Shown here in pieces: positions 43,784 through 52,897 of a DNA stretch of 64,000 nucleotides. The notes beneath the pieces were generated by a model, which was not told the origin of the DNA, did not search any database, and saw only the letters and a list, made by a program, of their open reading frames with translations. This DNA comes from Sphingobacterium arenae (GTDB lineage: Bacteria > Bacteroidota > Bacteroidia > Sphingobacteriales > Sphingobacteriaceae), in assembly GCF_014692505.1 (NCBI RefSeq), contig NZ_JACNYK010000006.1:124001-188000 (forward strand), read 5' to 3'. A program made the position numbers and the translations under genes. Every line of letters begins with the position of its first letter. Within the stretch, counting starts at the first letter, position 1.

Positions 43784-45493
43784 CTACTCGTTATTATTAA
43801 ATGCATCAATTCCCTGCTGTAGGTACGTCGCATAACTACTCACATTGTAGTCTGCACCGGTGGGTGGTATCAGTACATTGCCGTCCGTATCTACGATGAC
43901 GTATAATGGCTGTGAATTACTATTAAATGTAGACGCTTGGAAGTCACTGTTTTTTGCTCCAATAGTCCGGATGCGTTTGCCCGAGTATGCTGAAACATAT
44001 TGCTCCTCAGGCGATAACTCCGTTCTATCGTCTACAAACAATTCTACCATGACGAATTTCTCCCTCAGGAGCGTTGCTACTTTGGGATCGGTCCATACGT
44101 TGGCCTCCATCTTGCGGCAATTTACGCAATTCCAGCCGGTGAAGTCGATGAGCACCGGTTTATTTAACGCTTTCGCCGCAGCAAGCCCTTCTTCGTAATC
44201 ATAGTAGGGATCAAATCCTTTCGGTGTACCACGCTCATGAAAAATCTCGTAATATTTCTTCTGCTTGCCTGTGTTGGTTGTCCCGGTAGGTGCGGTACCA
44301 AAATTTATGGTGGAAAGATCGAAATCTTGCGTCGCTGAGGGGGGTAAAAATGCCGATATAGACTTTAACGGTGCTCCCCACATACCCGGTACCATATATA
44401 CCACAAAGGCGAACACGGTTATAGCCAATAGGGTTCGGGGTACGGATAAATGTTGTAAAGGACTGTCGTGTACAAAACGTAGCTTGCCGATCAAATACAG
44501 CCCCAACAGTCCGAATATGGCTATCCAAAGTGCCAAAAACACCTCTCTATCTAACCAGTTCCAGTGATAGGCAAGGTCCACGTTAGACAAAAATTTCAGT
44601 GCCAATGCCAACTCAAGGAAACCTAATACGACCTTAACGCTGTTAAGCCAACCACCTGACTTCGGTAGAGATTTCAGCATCGAGGGGAAGAAGGCAAATA
44701 ATACAAAAGGTATGGCCAGCGCAATTGAAAAGCCGAGCATGCCGATTGCGGGCCCAAGACGCTCGCCCTTTGCCGCTGCTTCTACCAACAATGTGCCGAT
44801 AATCGGCCCAGTACAGGAAAAGGATACCAACGCCAGACTGAACGCCATAAAAAACAAACCCAACAATCCGCCTCTATCTGACTGTGCATCTATTTTGTTT
44901 ACAAAAGAACTAGGGAGGGTAAGTTCGAATGCCCCAAAAAAAGAAGCGGCGAAGACCACTAGAATCAAGAAGAATAGAAAATTAAAAACACCGTTGGTAG
45001 ACAGGGCATTGAGTGCATCGGAACCAAAAGCTATAGTAATGAGCATGCCCAGCGCCACGTAGATAACGATGATGAACAGACCGTATAGAAGGGCCTGCGA
45101 TACACCTTTGGCGCGGGATCCTCCCTTCTTAGTGAAAAAGCTGACGGTTAATGGAACCATGGGGAATATACAAGGCATAATGAAGGCGGCAAAACCTCCC
45201 AATAGCCCCGCAATAAAGATGCCCCAGAGAGATTGCTGTTCGGTTCCGCTGGCGTCTACCTCTTGCACCGGGGAATCTGTTGCCTGCCCCTTCTCCATTT
45301 CATTCGTCGTCCCGTCCTCGAAAATGAGATCTTCAGGTATCTCTACAAGTGTGTCGTCCGCTGTGTCGATAGCGCCATCTGTAAATTCAACATCGTCGAA
45401 CGAGACTAGGCTATCCTGCTGTGCAAAAGACGAATTATATAAGGTAAATATGAAAATTTGTAGGATTACAAAGTATTTAAATAATGAACGCAT
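43784..45493 (-). CDS. dsbD: Thiol:disulfide interchange protein DsbD lacking its N-terminal domain
   Basis: An inner membrane protein that carries reducing power from cytoplasmic thioredoxin to the periplasm. A signal peptide (1-24) is followed by an acidic linker (about 25-85) in place of the usual periplasmic alpha domain. Eight membrane helices of the beta domain come next, with the redox cysteines in FIMPCIFPMVP and SFSCTGPIIG. The C-terminal thioredoxin domain has the active site WNCVNCRKME. The missing alpha domain is encoded by the next gene upstream (45571-46020), so the system is split in two. Confidence 0.93.
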   Translation of the reverse strand: MRSLFKYFVILQIFIFTLYNSSFAQQDSLVSFDDVEFTDGAIDTADDTLVEIPEDLIFEDGTTNEMEKGQATDSPVQEVDASGTEQQSLWGIFIAGLLGGFAAFIMPCIFPMVPLTVSFFTKKGGSRAKGVSQALLYGLFIIVIYVALGMLITIAFGSDALNALSTNGVFNFLFFLILVVFAASFFGAFELTLPSSFVNKIDAQSDRGGLLGLFFMAFSLALVSFSCTGPIIGTLLVEAAAKGERLGPAIGMLGFSIALAIPFVLFAFFPSMLKSLPKSGGWLNSVKVVLGFLELALALKFLSNVDLAYHWNWLDREVFLALWIAIFGLLGLYLIGKLRFVHDSPLQHLSVPRTLLAITVFAFVVYMVPGMWGAPLKSISAFLPPSATQDFDLSTINFGTAPTGTTNTGKQKKYYEIFHERGTPKGFDPYYDYEEGLAAAKALNKPVLIDFTGWNCVNCRKMEANVWTDPKVATLLREKFVMVELFVDDRTELSPEEQYVSAYSGKRIRTIGAKNSDFQASTFNSNSQPLYVIVDTDGNVLIPPTGADYNVSSYATYLQQGIDAFNNNE

Positions 45494-45512
45494 AACTTAT
45501 TTTGATAATTCG

Positions 45513-45543
45513 CTAAAATAAAAAAAAGCGGTAAACTTACCGC
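45513..45543 (-). terminator. Intrinsic terminator between the two dsbD-type genes
   Basis: Read on the minus strand, GCGGTAAGTTTACCGC forms a tight stem-loop followed by a run of eight T. It lies after the alpha-domain gene and before dsbD, so the two are at least partly uncoupled. Confidence 0.85.
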
Positions 45544-45570
45544 CTTATCGTTTTCTATTTATGATAAATA

Positions 45571-46020
45571 CTACTTAATTGTGACGTTGAAAGCATATTC
45601 CTCTGGAGGTAAACACCTTTCAGCATCGCAAGCCATGAATTCAACTATTCCTTTTACAGTCGTTTGGCCTTTGTTTAATTTTACTTTTTGTTGAAAAGTA
45701 ACTTCTTTCGCGTAGTAAGTAACATTCATGTCAAAAGCCTTTTCAAACTTTGTCTGCGGAGCAGGAGCGGCAACCTTACCGTTTAAGCTGTAATCTTTAG
45801 TCGGTGTGAATGCAAACGATGTCGCGATTGGTCCACCGTCTGGAACATTTAAGCCATATATGTGCCACCCTTTATCAATAGTGGCTCTGATAAACACAAC
45901 AGCTTCTTTATCATTTAACTTTTTAGACGCAACGCTCCATTTTACGGGATTGTATATCTGGGCCACTGCACCCGCCATAGTGAATAACACGATGGCAATT
46001 AAGAGAGTTAATTTTTTCAT
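45571..46020 (-). CDS. DsbD N-terminal (alpha) domain-like periplasmic protein
   Basis: From ATG 46020 the protein has 149 residues with a signal peptide (MKKLTLLIAIVLFTMAGAVAQ). An immunoglobulin-like domain follows that matches the DsbD alpha domain. The redox pair is seen in MACDAERCLPPEEYAF, with the CLPPE motif equivalent to CYPPE of E. coli DsbD. The two cysteines are separated by four residues instead of five. It should take electrons from the membrane DsbD encoded next and pass them to periplasmic thiol proteins. The upstream in-frame codons (to 46116) overlap the promoter region and are not needed. Confidence 0.85.
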   Translation of the reverse strand: MKKLTLLIAIVLFTMAGAVAQIYNPVKWSVASKKLNDKEAVVFIRATIDKGWHIYGLNVPDGGPIATSFAFTPTKDYSLNGKVAAPAPQTKFEKAFDMNVTYYAKEVTFQQKVKLNKGQTTVKGIVEFMACDAERCLPPEEYAFNVTIK

Positions 46021-46116
46021 TCTAACTAAAATTACTTTATTGCGTGATTCTTTAGCATGTTGGACTAATCCGGTTTGATAAGGTTTAATCCAATCGAAGC
46101 TTAAAATTATTTTCAA

Positions 46117-46124
46117 ACCTACAT
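46117..46124 (-). promoter_or_regulatory. Promoter -7 box for the DsbD alpha-domain gene
   Basis: TAGGTTTG on the minus strand matches TAnnTTTG. The 17 bases from 46133 to 46117 are identical to those at 39657-39641 before the phosphopantetheinyl transferase gene. The leader here would be about 90 bases. Confidence 0.45.
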
Positions 46125-46172
46125 AAAATGTCCAGCATTCTTGAGTCGAAAATTGGCGGGTTCATGTGCTGC

Positions 46173-46967
46173 TTATACCTTAAAACGAATTTCCTTGAGG
46201 TCAAATATGCGTTCTTCGTCATGGATCATCATATTCAATTTACCGTTGCTTTCCACGCCTTGGATAATTCCCATAACCGTTTCTCCTTCTATTTCATAGA
46301 ATGCGGGAATCCCCTTCCTGAACAGTAGATTATTGTAGATGTCCAGTAGTTTTCCCGTATCTTGTAGATCTGTATGTTCGTATTGTGCTATTATCGTGGA
46401 AAGGAGAGATAGGCCATAGTGTTCAAGAGAATGTTTTGACGCTTCGGGGTTTTCGATATGAAGAGAAGTTGCTTTGCCATGTATCGTTATGGGGAAGGTT
46501 TCTTGCTTTATATTGATACCGATGCCAATTACGCTAGAGCGAATATATTGACCAGACAATTGATTTTCAATTAAGACTCCGCCCAATTTCTTGCCACGGA
46601 TATAAATATCATTGGGCCATTTGACTTGGACATCAGGAAGTAATGTAGAAGCCCATCGTTGGATGGCTACACAAATTAACATGTTTAAATTAAACGATTG
46701 GTGTATGGAAATGTCTTTGGGATATAAGACGAAACTTATCGCTAATGTTTCAGAAGGCTCATCAAGCCAAGAATTCCCCCGTTGCCCTTTTCCTCTTACT
46801 TGGTGGGTTGCCATAATGGCAGTTGCTTCGGGAAGTGGCTTAATATTTGACAAAAGTTGTTTTAAATAATCGTTTGTAGACGTTACTTCTTCCAGTACAA
46901 TTAAATTTTGTCTAAGGTAAAGTCGGGAAAATGTGTTATTTTGCAAAGGAAAAATATTTAAAGACAT
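46173..46967 (-). CDS. birA: Biotin-[acetyl-CoA carboxylase] ligase
   Basis: This enzyme attaches biotin to the carrier protein of acetyl-CoA carboxylase through biotinyl-AMP. The 264 residues contain the catalytic domain only: EEVTSTNDYLKQL, the biotinyl-AMP loop KGQRGNSW (G-x-G-R-x-x-x-W type), and VKWPNDIYIRGKKLGGVLIE. The N-terminal winged helix that makes E. coli BirA a repressor is absent, so this is a group I ligase without DNA binding. It is divergent from rsfS with only 28 bases between the starts. Confidence 0.94.
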   Translation of the reverse strand: MSLNIFPLQNNTFSRLYLRQNLIVLEEVTSTNDYLKQLLSNIKPLPEATAIMATHQVRGKGQRGNSWLDEPSETLAISFVLYPKDISIHQSFNLNMLICVAIQRWASTLLPDVQVKWPNDIYIRGKKLGGVLIENQLSGQYIRSSVIGIGINIKQETFPITIHGKATSLHIENPEASKHSLEHYGLSLLSTIIAQYEHTDLQDTGKLLDIYNNLLFRKGIPAFYEIEGETVMGIIQGVESNGKLNMMIHDEERIFDLKEIRFKV

Positions 46968-46995
46968 AAATAGCGTTCAAAACTAATGTTTTTTA

Positions 46996-47370
46996 ATGAA
47001 TAAAGATACAAAAAAGGAACTATCAGGTAGACTTGCAGAAGTTGTCGTACAGGGTATGCAAGAGAAAAAAGGCAACGATATTGTGCGGATGGATATGCGG
47101 AACGTTAATGCCACCTTATCTGATTATTTCGTGATCTGTCATGCGGACTCTGCAGCACAAATCAATGCCATAGCGAGTAGTGTAGAAGAGGAGGTTTATA
47201 AAGCCTTCGGGCAAGAACCATGGCGCAAAGAAGGTCAACATAACGCAGAATGGATCTTGTTAGATTTTGTAGATGTTGTTGTTCACATCTTTAAAACGGA
47301 AAAAAGAAGCCATTATGGCATAGAAGATTTATGGGGTGACGCTCAGGTAGAAACATATCGAAGTGCGTAA
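46996..47370 (+). CDS. rsfS: Ribosomal silencing factor RsfS
   Basis: This factor binds ribosomal protein L14 on the large subunit and blocks 70S joining when nutrients are scarce. The 124 residues have the family motifs VRMDMRNVNATLSDYFVICH, EPWRKEGQHNAEWILLDFVD and VVHIFKTEKRSHYGIEDLWGDA. The length is typical. It is followed after 43 bases by ftsH, a pair that is commonly adjacent in Bacteroidetes. Confidence 0.95.
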   Translation: MNKDTKKELSGRLAEVVVQGMQEKKGNDIVRMDMRNVNATLSDYFVICHADSAAQINAIASSVEEEVYKAFGQEPWRKEGQHNAEWILLDFVDVVVHIFKTEKRSHYGIEDLWGDAQVETYRSA

Positions 47371-47413
47371 ATTTAACAAGTAAGAGTAGAAGAAATAGAT
47401 ATAATAGATTGTA

Positions 47414-49468
47414 ATGAAGAAAATTCCAAGTAAAAAAGTAACTCCTGTTCCACCCAAATTTAATATGATGTGGTTATGGATATTAATTATCCTCGGGTTC
47501 TTTGGACTGCAGTACTTTTTTAGTAGCGATAATACTGAAGAGATTACTTATTCAAAATTTGAAAAGGAGATATTACTACCTGGCGATGTAGAAAAGCTTG
47601 TTGCCTTTAAGAGTAATGATTTAGTCGAGGTGGAAGTATACATAAAAAAAGATAAACTTAAAGAAGATCGGTATAAGGATGTGGCACCTAGCCCCAATTC
47701 GCTATTGTTGTCTCCAGAGGTGGGGCCGCAATATACATTTACGGAGCCTTCTGATGTGATTTTAAATGAGAAGCTGAAAAACTCACAAGCGAACTTGCCA
47801 GAAGATCAACCACGCATTGAGCCACATTACGAAAATAGATCTAATCCCTGGGCGGGTTGGTTCATTTCGTTTATGCTTCCGTTATTAATCATTGTGGCTA
47901 TATGGATGTTATTGATGCGTCGTATGGGCGGAGGCGCGGGTACTGGTGGTGGCGCAATTTTCAATATCGGGAAATCTAAAGCGCAGCTTTTTGACAAGGA
48001 GTCTCAGATAAACATCACCTTCAATGATGTTGCCGGACTGGAAGAAGCAAAAACAGAAGTGATGGAGATCGTTGATTTTCTGAAAAATCCAAAGAAATAT
48101 ACAGATCTAGGGGGTAAAATTCCAAAAGGAGCTTTACTGGTGGGGCCTCCAGGGACAGGTAAAACATTATTAGCAAAAGCTGTAGCTGGAGAAGCGCAGG
48201 TGCCGTTCTTCTCTTTATCAGGATCGGATTTCGTAGAAATGTTTGTAGGTGTTGGCGCATCTCGTGTACGAGATTTATTCAAACAAGCGAAAGAAAAAGC
48301 ACCTTGTATTATATTTATCGACGAAATTGATGCGATTGGACGCGCCCGTGGTAAAAACTCGGTTATGGGCGGGAATGACGAGCGCGAAAACACGTTAAAC
48401 CAGTTGTTAGTGGAAATGGATGGTTTCGGTACGAACTTAGGCGTCATCCTTTTAGCAGCGACCAACCGTTTAGATGTATTGGATCAAGCGTTGTTGCGTC
48501 CGGGACGATTTGATAGACAGATTTCTATCGATAAGCCCGATTTGATCGGACGTGAGCATATATTTAACGTCCATTTAAAACCGTTGAAATTAGCAGAAGA
48601 AGTGGACGCGAAGAAGCTGTCGGCACAAACACCGGGTTTTGCGGGGGCAGAGATCGCTAACGTATGTAACGAAGCGGCATTAATCGCAGCTCGAAAAAAT
48701 AAAGCGTCTATTAATATGCAAGATTTCCAGGACGCCATTGACAGGGTTATTGGAGGGCTTGAAAAGAAAAATAAAATTATCTCTCCAGAAGAGAAGAAAA
48801 TAGTGGCTTATCACGAAGCGGGCCATGCTATCGCTGGTTGGTTCTTGGAGTTTGCGGATCCCTTGGTTAAGGTTTCTATAGTTCCGCGTGGTGTTGCCGC
48901 ACTCGGATATGCTCAATATTTGCCGAAAGAGCAGTTCTTATATACGACGGAGCAATTGCTAGATAGTATGTGTATGACCATGGGGGGGCGCGTAGCAGAA
49001 GATATTACGTTTAGCCGCATCAGTACAGGCGCACAAAATGATTTGGAAAGAATCACTAAACTAGCTTATGCAATGACCGCCGTGTATGGTATGAATGATA
49101 AGGTAGGAAATGTTTCTTTCCGTGATAGTGCTGGAGAAACGCAGTTCCAAAAACCCTATTCTGATCAAACTGCAGAGTTAATCGACCAAGAGGTACGAAA
49201 CTTAATCGCAGCGGTGTATGATAGAACGAAACAGCTTCTGTTGGATAAGCAAGACGGCCTTATCAAAATCGCAGAGAAGCTGTTGGAGAAAGAAATCCTG
49301 TTCCAGAGTGATCTGGAAGAAATTTTAGGTAAACGTCCGTTCGAAAACCGTACGGCGTATGACGAATTTGTAAATGGTGGTGCTGACGGAGGGGGTGTTC
49401 CGCAAACGGATTTGCCGTTGGATCTCCCTCAAGATAGTAATAACAACGATACAAAATCAGAAGAATAA
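47414..49468 (+). CDS. ftsH: ATP-dependent zinc metalloprotease FtsH
   Basis: A membrane-anchored hexameric protease that removes damaged membrane proteins and controls regulators. Two helices flank the periplasmic part (about 17-35 and 147-167). The AAA domain has Walker A GPPGTGKT at about residues 243-250, Walker B IIFIDEIDAIGRARG and the second region of homology. The zinc site HEAGH lies near residue 467. At 684 residues it is slightly longer than E. coli FtsH, with an acidic, Asp/Asn-rich tail that may be flexible. Confidence 0.97.
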   Translation: MKKIPSKKVTPVPPKFNMMWLWILIILGFFGLQYFFSSDNTEEITYSKFEKEILLPGDVEKLVAFKSNDLVEVEVYIKKDKLKEDRYKDVAPSPNSLLLSPEVGPQYTFTEPSDVILNEKLKNSQANLPEDQPRIEPHYENRSNPWAGWFISFMLPLLIIVAIWMLLMRRMGGGAGTGGGAIFNIGKSKAQLFDKESQINITFNDVAGLEEAKTEVMEIVDFLKNPKKYTDLGGKIPKGALLVGPPGTGKTLLAKAVAGEAQVPFFSLSGSDFVEMFVGVGASRVRDLFKQAKEKAPCIIFIDEIDAIGRARGKNSVMGGNDERENTLNQLLVEMDGFGTNLGVILLAATNRLDVLDQALLRPGRFDRQISIDKPDLIGREHIFNVHLKPLKLAEEVDAKKLSAQTPGFAGAEIANVCNEAALIAARKNKASINMQDFQDAIDRVIGGLEKKNKIISPEEKKIVAYHEAGHAIAGWFLEFADPLVKVSIVPRGVAALGYAQYLPKEQFLYTTEQLLDSMCMTMGGRVAEDITFSRISTGAQNDLERITKLAYAMTAVYGMNDKVGNVSFRDSAGETQFQKPYSDQTAELIDQEVRNLIAAVYDRTKQLLLDKQDGLIKIAEKLLEKEILFQSDLEEILGKRPFENRTAYDEFVNGGADGGGVPQTDLPLDLPQDSNNNDTKSEE

Positions 49469-49537
49469 GGACGCATCGCATGCGCCCAATAATGATTGAA
49501 GCGGACAACACGACGCTTCTTCATAAGGGTTACATAC

Positions 49538-50185
49538 ATGAATATTCGAAACACCACCGCTAAGGAGCGGATGCTGAAAAAGATTCGTCAAGCTTTGTTG
49601 CAAAAGCGAGAGAATCCGCATAATGACTTTGAAGATTCTCCGCTCTACAAAGATGAGGAAGAACCGTTAGATGTCACCTTCGCGCGGGAGTTCACACAGG
49701 TAGCAGGTAATTTTGTGTATTGTGACGGGGAGATTTCGCTTATTGAGAATTTAATACTTTTAGCAGAAAAGCTAGAAATAAAAAAGATTTTAGCCTGGGA
49801 GCTTGAAATACAAAAGTTGTTAGGACAATATGGTTTTCCGATTTATACAACCGATCAACAGCTGGATGGGGCAGATGCAGGGATTACAACGTGCGAGGCC
49901 CTTATCGCCCGCAATGGAAGCATCATGCTGACCAATGGAAATGGAGCAGGCCGTCGACTAAGTATTTATCCACCTATTCATATTGTGGTAGCCAAAGCCT
50001 CCCAACTCGTTATGGATATTAGACATGGACTGCAGCGTGTGAAAGAGAAATATGGTGATCATCTTCCCTCTATGATTTCAACGATTACTGGGCCCAGCCG
50101 AACAGCAGACATTGAGAAGAAGTTGGTGCTAGGTGCACATGGACCCAAAGAACTATATGTCTTTTTGATCGAAGACAGATTTTAA
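49538..50185 (+). CDS. LUD domain protein (LutC/YkgG-like)
   Basis: A 215-residue protein with the lactate-utilisation (LUD) fold: AREFTQVAGNFVYCDGE in the N-terminal part, then DADAGITTCEALIARNGSIM-like sequence (here GADAGITTCEALIARNGSIM) and GPSRTADIEKKLVLGAHGP at the C-terminal end. LutC works with LutA and LutB to oxidise L-lactate in other bacteria, but neither partner is encoded here, so the role is uncertain. I start it at ATG 49538; the longer frame from 49496 lacks a convincing initiation site. It begins 69 bases after ftsH. Confidence 0.82.
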   Translation: MNIRNTTAKERMLKKIRQALLQKRENPHNDFEDSPLYKDEEEPLDVTFAREFTQVAGNFVYCDGEISLIENLILLAEKLEIKKILAWELEIQKLLGQYGFPIYTTDQQLDGADAGITTCEALIARNGSIMLTNGNGAGRRLSIYPPIHIVVAKASQLVMDIRHGLQRVKEKYGDHLPSMISTITGPSRTADIEKKLVLGAHGPKELYVFLIEDRF

Positions 50186-50198
50186 TCTACAGAATTTT

Positions 50199-50828
50199 AT
50201 GTTATACTACCTTTACGCTACCCCTGTTGCCTCTGTAATTTTCGCCTTGACAATAGGGGTGAGCTTGTATGTTTTTTCCAATCCGCAGTGGTATACAAAA
50301 TTAATGCTCCATCCATATGCGCTTCATAGGGATAAGTCAAAATGGTATATGGTTTTTACGAGTGGCTTGATCCATAAAGATTGGATGCATCTCATTTTTA
50401 ATATGATGACTTTCTACTATTTTGGGTTTGGTCTAGAGAATATGTTTGTTCAGTTTAGTGGTGTCTGGGGACATGTACTTTTTGCCGGACTTTACCTTGT
50501 TAGTTTAATCCTGAGCGATATCCCCACGTTGATCCGGCAGAAAAATAACCCCGGCTATTATAGTTTAGGGGCATCCGGTGCTATTTGTGCCGTTCTGTTT
50601 AGCTTTATCATGTTTCAACCAAAAGCGATGCTCGGGCTCTTTATGGTTATTCCAATACCCGCTTATTTGTTTGCATTCCTCTTTTTAGGATATTGTATTT
50701 GGGCATCTAAAAAAGCATACGATAATATCAATCATGACGCTCATTTATTTGGTGCACTTGCAGGTATAGGATTGACGGTACTGCTTTATCCGTGGTCTAT
50801 TAGCCATATTATTCGTCAATTTTTTTAA
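50199..50828 (+). CDS. Rhomboid family intramembrane serine protease
   Basis: A six-helix membrane protein of 209 residues. The catalytic serine is Ser126 in the GxSG motif (LGASGAICAV) and the catalytic histidine is His182 in NHDAHLFGALAG. The conserved HLIFNMMTFYYFG segment of helix 2 (64-76) supplies the oxyanion histidine and asparagine. Both members of the dyad are present, so it should be active in cutting membrane proteins within the bilayer. The substrate is unknown. It starts 13 bases after the LUD gene. Confidence 0.9.
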   Translation: MLYYLYATPVASVIFALTIGVSLYVFSNPQWYTKLMLHPYALHRDKSKWYMVFTSGLIHKDWMHLIFNMMTFYYFGFGLENMFVQFSGVWGHVLFAGLYLVSLILSDIPTLIRQKNNPGYYSLGASGAICAVLFSFIMFQPKAMLGLFMVIPIPAYLFAFLFLGYCIWASKKAYDNINHDAHLFGALAGIGLTVLLYPWSISHIIRQFF

Positions 50829-50834
50829 ACCACA

Positions 50835-52373
50835 CTACCCAGCCCAGTTCTCCCGATCTAAACTTCTAAAGTGGATGGCTTCTGCTAGATGGTGGCTTTC
50901 AATTTTTTCTGAGCCGTCCATATCGGCTATGGTACGTGATACTTTTAATATACGATCATAGGCTCGTGCAGAAAGTCCAAGACGTTCTACGGCGGCTTGT
51001 AGAAGCTGCTTGCCGGAGTTGCTCACTTGACATACCTGGCGGACGGTTGGTGTATTCATTTGTGCATTGATATGAATATCATCAAAATTTGCGAAGCGTA
51101 GTGCTTGAATTTTTCGGGACTGTACAACTCGCTTTCGGATAATTTCGCTGGTTTCGGTATTCCTGGTGGTAGCGAGTTCGCTAAATGTGACAGGTGTCAC
51201 TTCAACGTGTAGATCTATACGGTCCAATAGAGGTCCGGAAATTTTACGCAGATAGCGGTGTACCGTAGCGCTCCCACAGATACATTCCTTTTCCGGATGG
51301 TTATAATATCCACACGGACAAGGGTTCATCGCCGTAATTAGCATGAAACTCGCCGGGTAATTAACCGAGAACTTTGCACGTGAAATGGTGATATTACGAG
51401 ACTCTAACGGTTGTCGCATAACCTCCAAGACAGACCTTTTAAACTCTGGGAGTTCATCCAGAAACAGTACACCGTGATGGGCCAGTGAGATTTCTCCGGG
51501 TTGCGGTGAGGCACCGCCACCAACGAGCGCAACGTCGGAGATGGTATGGTGCGGAGCCCGGAAGGGCCGAGCTGTCAGGAGGGAGGAACGCGCATGAAGT
51601 TGACCGGAAACAGAATGGATTTTGGTTGTCTCCAGAGATTCATCTAAAAGAAGTGGAGGAAGAATAGTTGGCAAACATTTGGCAAGCATCGTTTTGCCTG
51701 AGCCGGGAGGGCCGATTAAAATGACATTATGCCCGCCGGAAGCGGCTATTTCTAATGCTCTTTTGATATTTTCTTGTCCTTTTACATCGGAAAAATCAAC
51801 GGTATAGCTGTTTGTATAATGACGGAATTCGTCTTCGATATCAATATGTACGCTCGGTAGCTTCTGTTGGCCATTAAGGAACAGAATGACCTCCTGGAGG
51901 TTATTTGCCGTCAGTACCTCCATATCTTGAACGACTGCAGCTTCTCGACCATTGGAAACGGGCAAAATAACACCCTTAAACCCATCCTGTTTGGCCTGTA
52001 AGGCTATTGGTAAAACACCTTTGATGGGTTGAATATCGCCGTCCAAGGATAATTCGCCTAACATGACATAATTCACTAACAGGTTCTCTTCTATCTGGCC
52101 GGATGCTGCGAGAATACCGATAGCCATAGACAAATCGTAGACAGAGCCTTCTTTGCGAATGTCTGCGGGAGCTAAATTGATGACGATTTTCTGACGTGGC
52201 ATACGATGTCCGGCACTCGTAATAGCACTTTCAATACGGTGCAGACTTTCCTTGATAGCACTGTCTGGCAACCCGACTATATAATAGTGTATTCCAGGGC
52301 AAACAAGGGTTTCTACTGTAATAGTTGTCGCATTTATACCATATAAGGCACTACTAAAGGTTTTGACGAGCAT
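50835..52373 (-). CDS. comM: YifB/ComM family Mg chelatase-like AAA ATPase
   Basis: A hexameric helicase-like ATPase, known in other bacteria as ComM, which promotes branch migration during natural transformation. The 512 residues have the N-terminal Lon-like fold (ATTITVETLVCPGIHYYIVG). The AAA core follows, with Walker A IGPPGSGKTMLAK near residue 220 and Walker B VLFLDELPEFKR. A zinc-finger-like CPCGYYNHPEKECICG loop and the C-terminal Mg_chelatase_C domain complete it. It is convergent with the rhomboid gene and stands alone. Confidence 0.93.
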   Translation of the reverse strand: MLVKTFSSALYGINATTITVETLVCPGIHYYIVGLPDSAIKESLHRIESAITSAGHRMPRQKIVINLAPADIRKEGSVYDLSMAIGILAASGQIEENLLVNYVMLGELSLDGDIQPIKGVLPIALQAKQDGFKGVILPVSNGREAAVVQDMEVLTANNLQEVILFLNGQQKLPSVHIDIEDEFRHYTNSYTVDFSDVKGQENIKRALEIAASGGHNVILIGPPGSGKTMLAKCLPTILPPLLLDESLETTKIHSVSGQLHARSSLLTARPFRAPHHTISDVALVGGGASPQPGEISLAHHGVLFLDELPEFKRSVLEVMRQPLESRNITISRAKFSVNYPASFMLITAMNPCPCGYYNHPEKECICGSATVHRYLRKISGPLLDRIDLHVEVTPVTFSELATTRNTETSEIIRKRVVQSRKIQALRFANFDDIHINAQMNTPTVRQVCQVSNSGKQLLQAAVERLGLSARAYDRILKVSRTIADMDGSEKIESHHLAEAIHFRSLDRENWAG

Positions 52374-52563
52374 AGCTAAAAATGTTAAAATGGTTGCCTA
52401 AAATTAGACAAAAAAAGGAAGAAAGCAAAAAAGAGGTAATGAAGCCCAAAATACTTTTGTAATTTTAAAACGTTTACAAGGATTATTTGTTACTTGTATA
52501 ACTTATTTAGTCTTCAATTAGGTGAAATCGAGAATTAATTAAACAACAAAAAACAAACAAACC

Positions 52564-52577
52564 GAGCTTGCGAGCTC
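52564..52577 (+). repeat. Short hairpin element in the leader of the YtxH gene
   Basis: GAGCTTGCGAGCTC forms a perfect 5-pair stem with a TGCG loop, 19 bases before ATG 52597. A copy with one change lies at 17545-17558. Confidence 0.45.
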
Positions 52578-52596
52578 ACGAAATAATTATATACAT

Positions 52597-52866
52597 ATGA
52601 ATGATAACAGTAAAATAGTAACGGCATTATTAGCAGGGTTTGCAGCAGGAGCGATTGTAGGGTTATTGTTTGCTCCCGATAAAGGGTCCGAGACGAGAGA
52701 TAAGATAAATGAATCCTTGTCTGATTTGGGAGACGCCATTAAGGAACGTGCCGAAGAACAGTTTGGACAACTTAGTGAACTTAAAGATAAGCTAATAGGT
52801 TTAGTAACATCGAAGGTGTCAGAAATGGAATCTATTGTAGATGACGAAATAGAAGAACACGCCTAG
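52597..52866 (+). CDS. YtxH domain-containing protein
   Basis: A small protein of 89 residues. The N-terminus is a glycine/alanine-rich hydrophobic helix (TALLAGFAAGAIVGLLFAPDKG) that ends in the APDKGSETR motif typical of YtxH proteins. A charged amphipathic helix follows, with an acidic end (DDEIEEHA). Members of this family are general-stress or envelope-associated proteins without a known reaction. It is the first gene of a three-gene set with the holin-like and basic proteins that follow. Confidence 0.85.
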   Translation: MNDNSKIVTALLAGFAAGAIVGLLFAPDKGSETRDKINESLSDLGDAIKERAEEQFGQLSELKDKLIGLVTSKVSEMESIVDDEIEEHA

Positions 52867-52897
52867 CATTTGGACTAATAGCATAAAAAAACATTTG

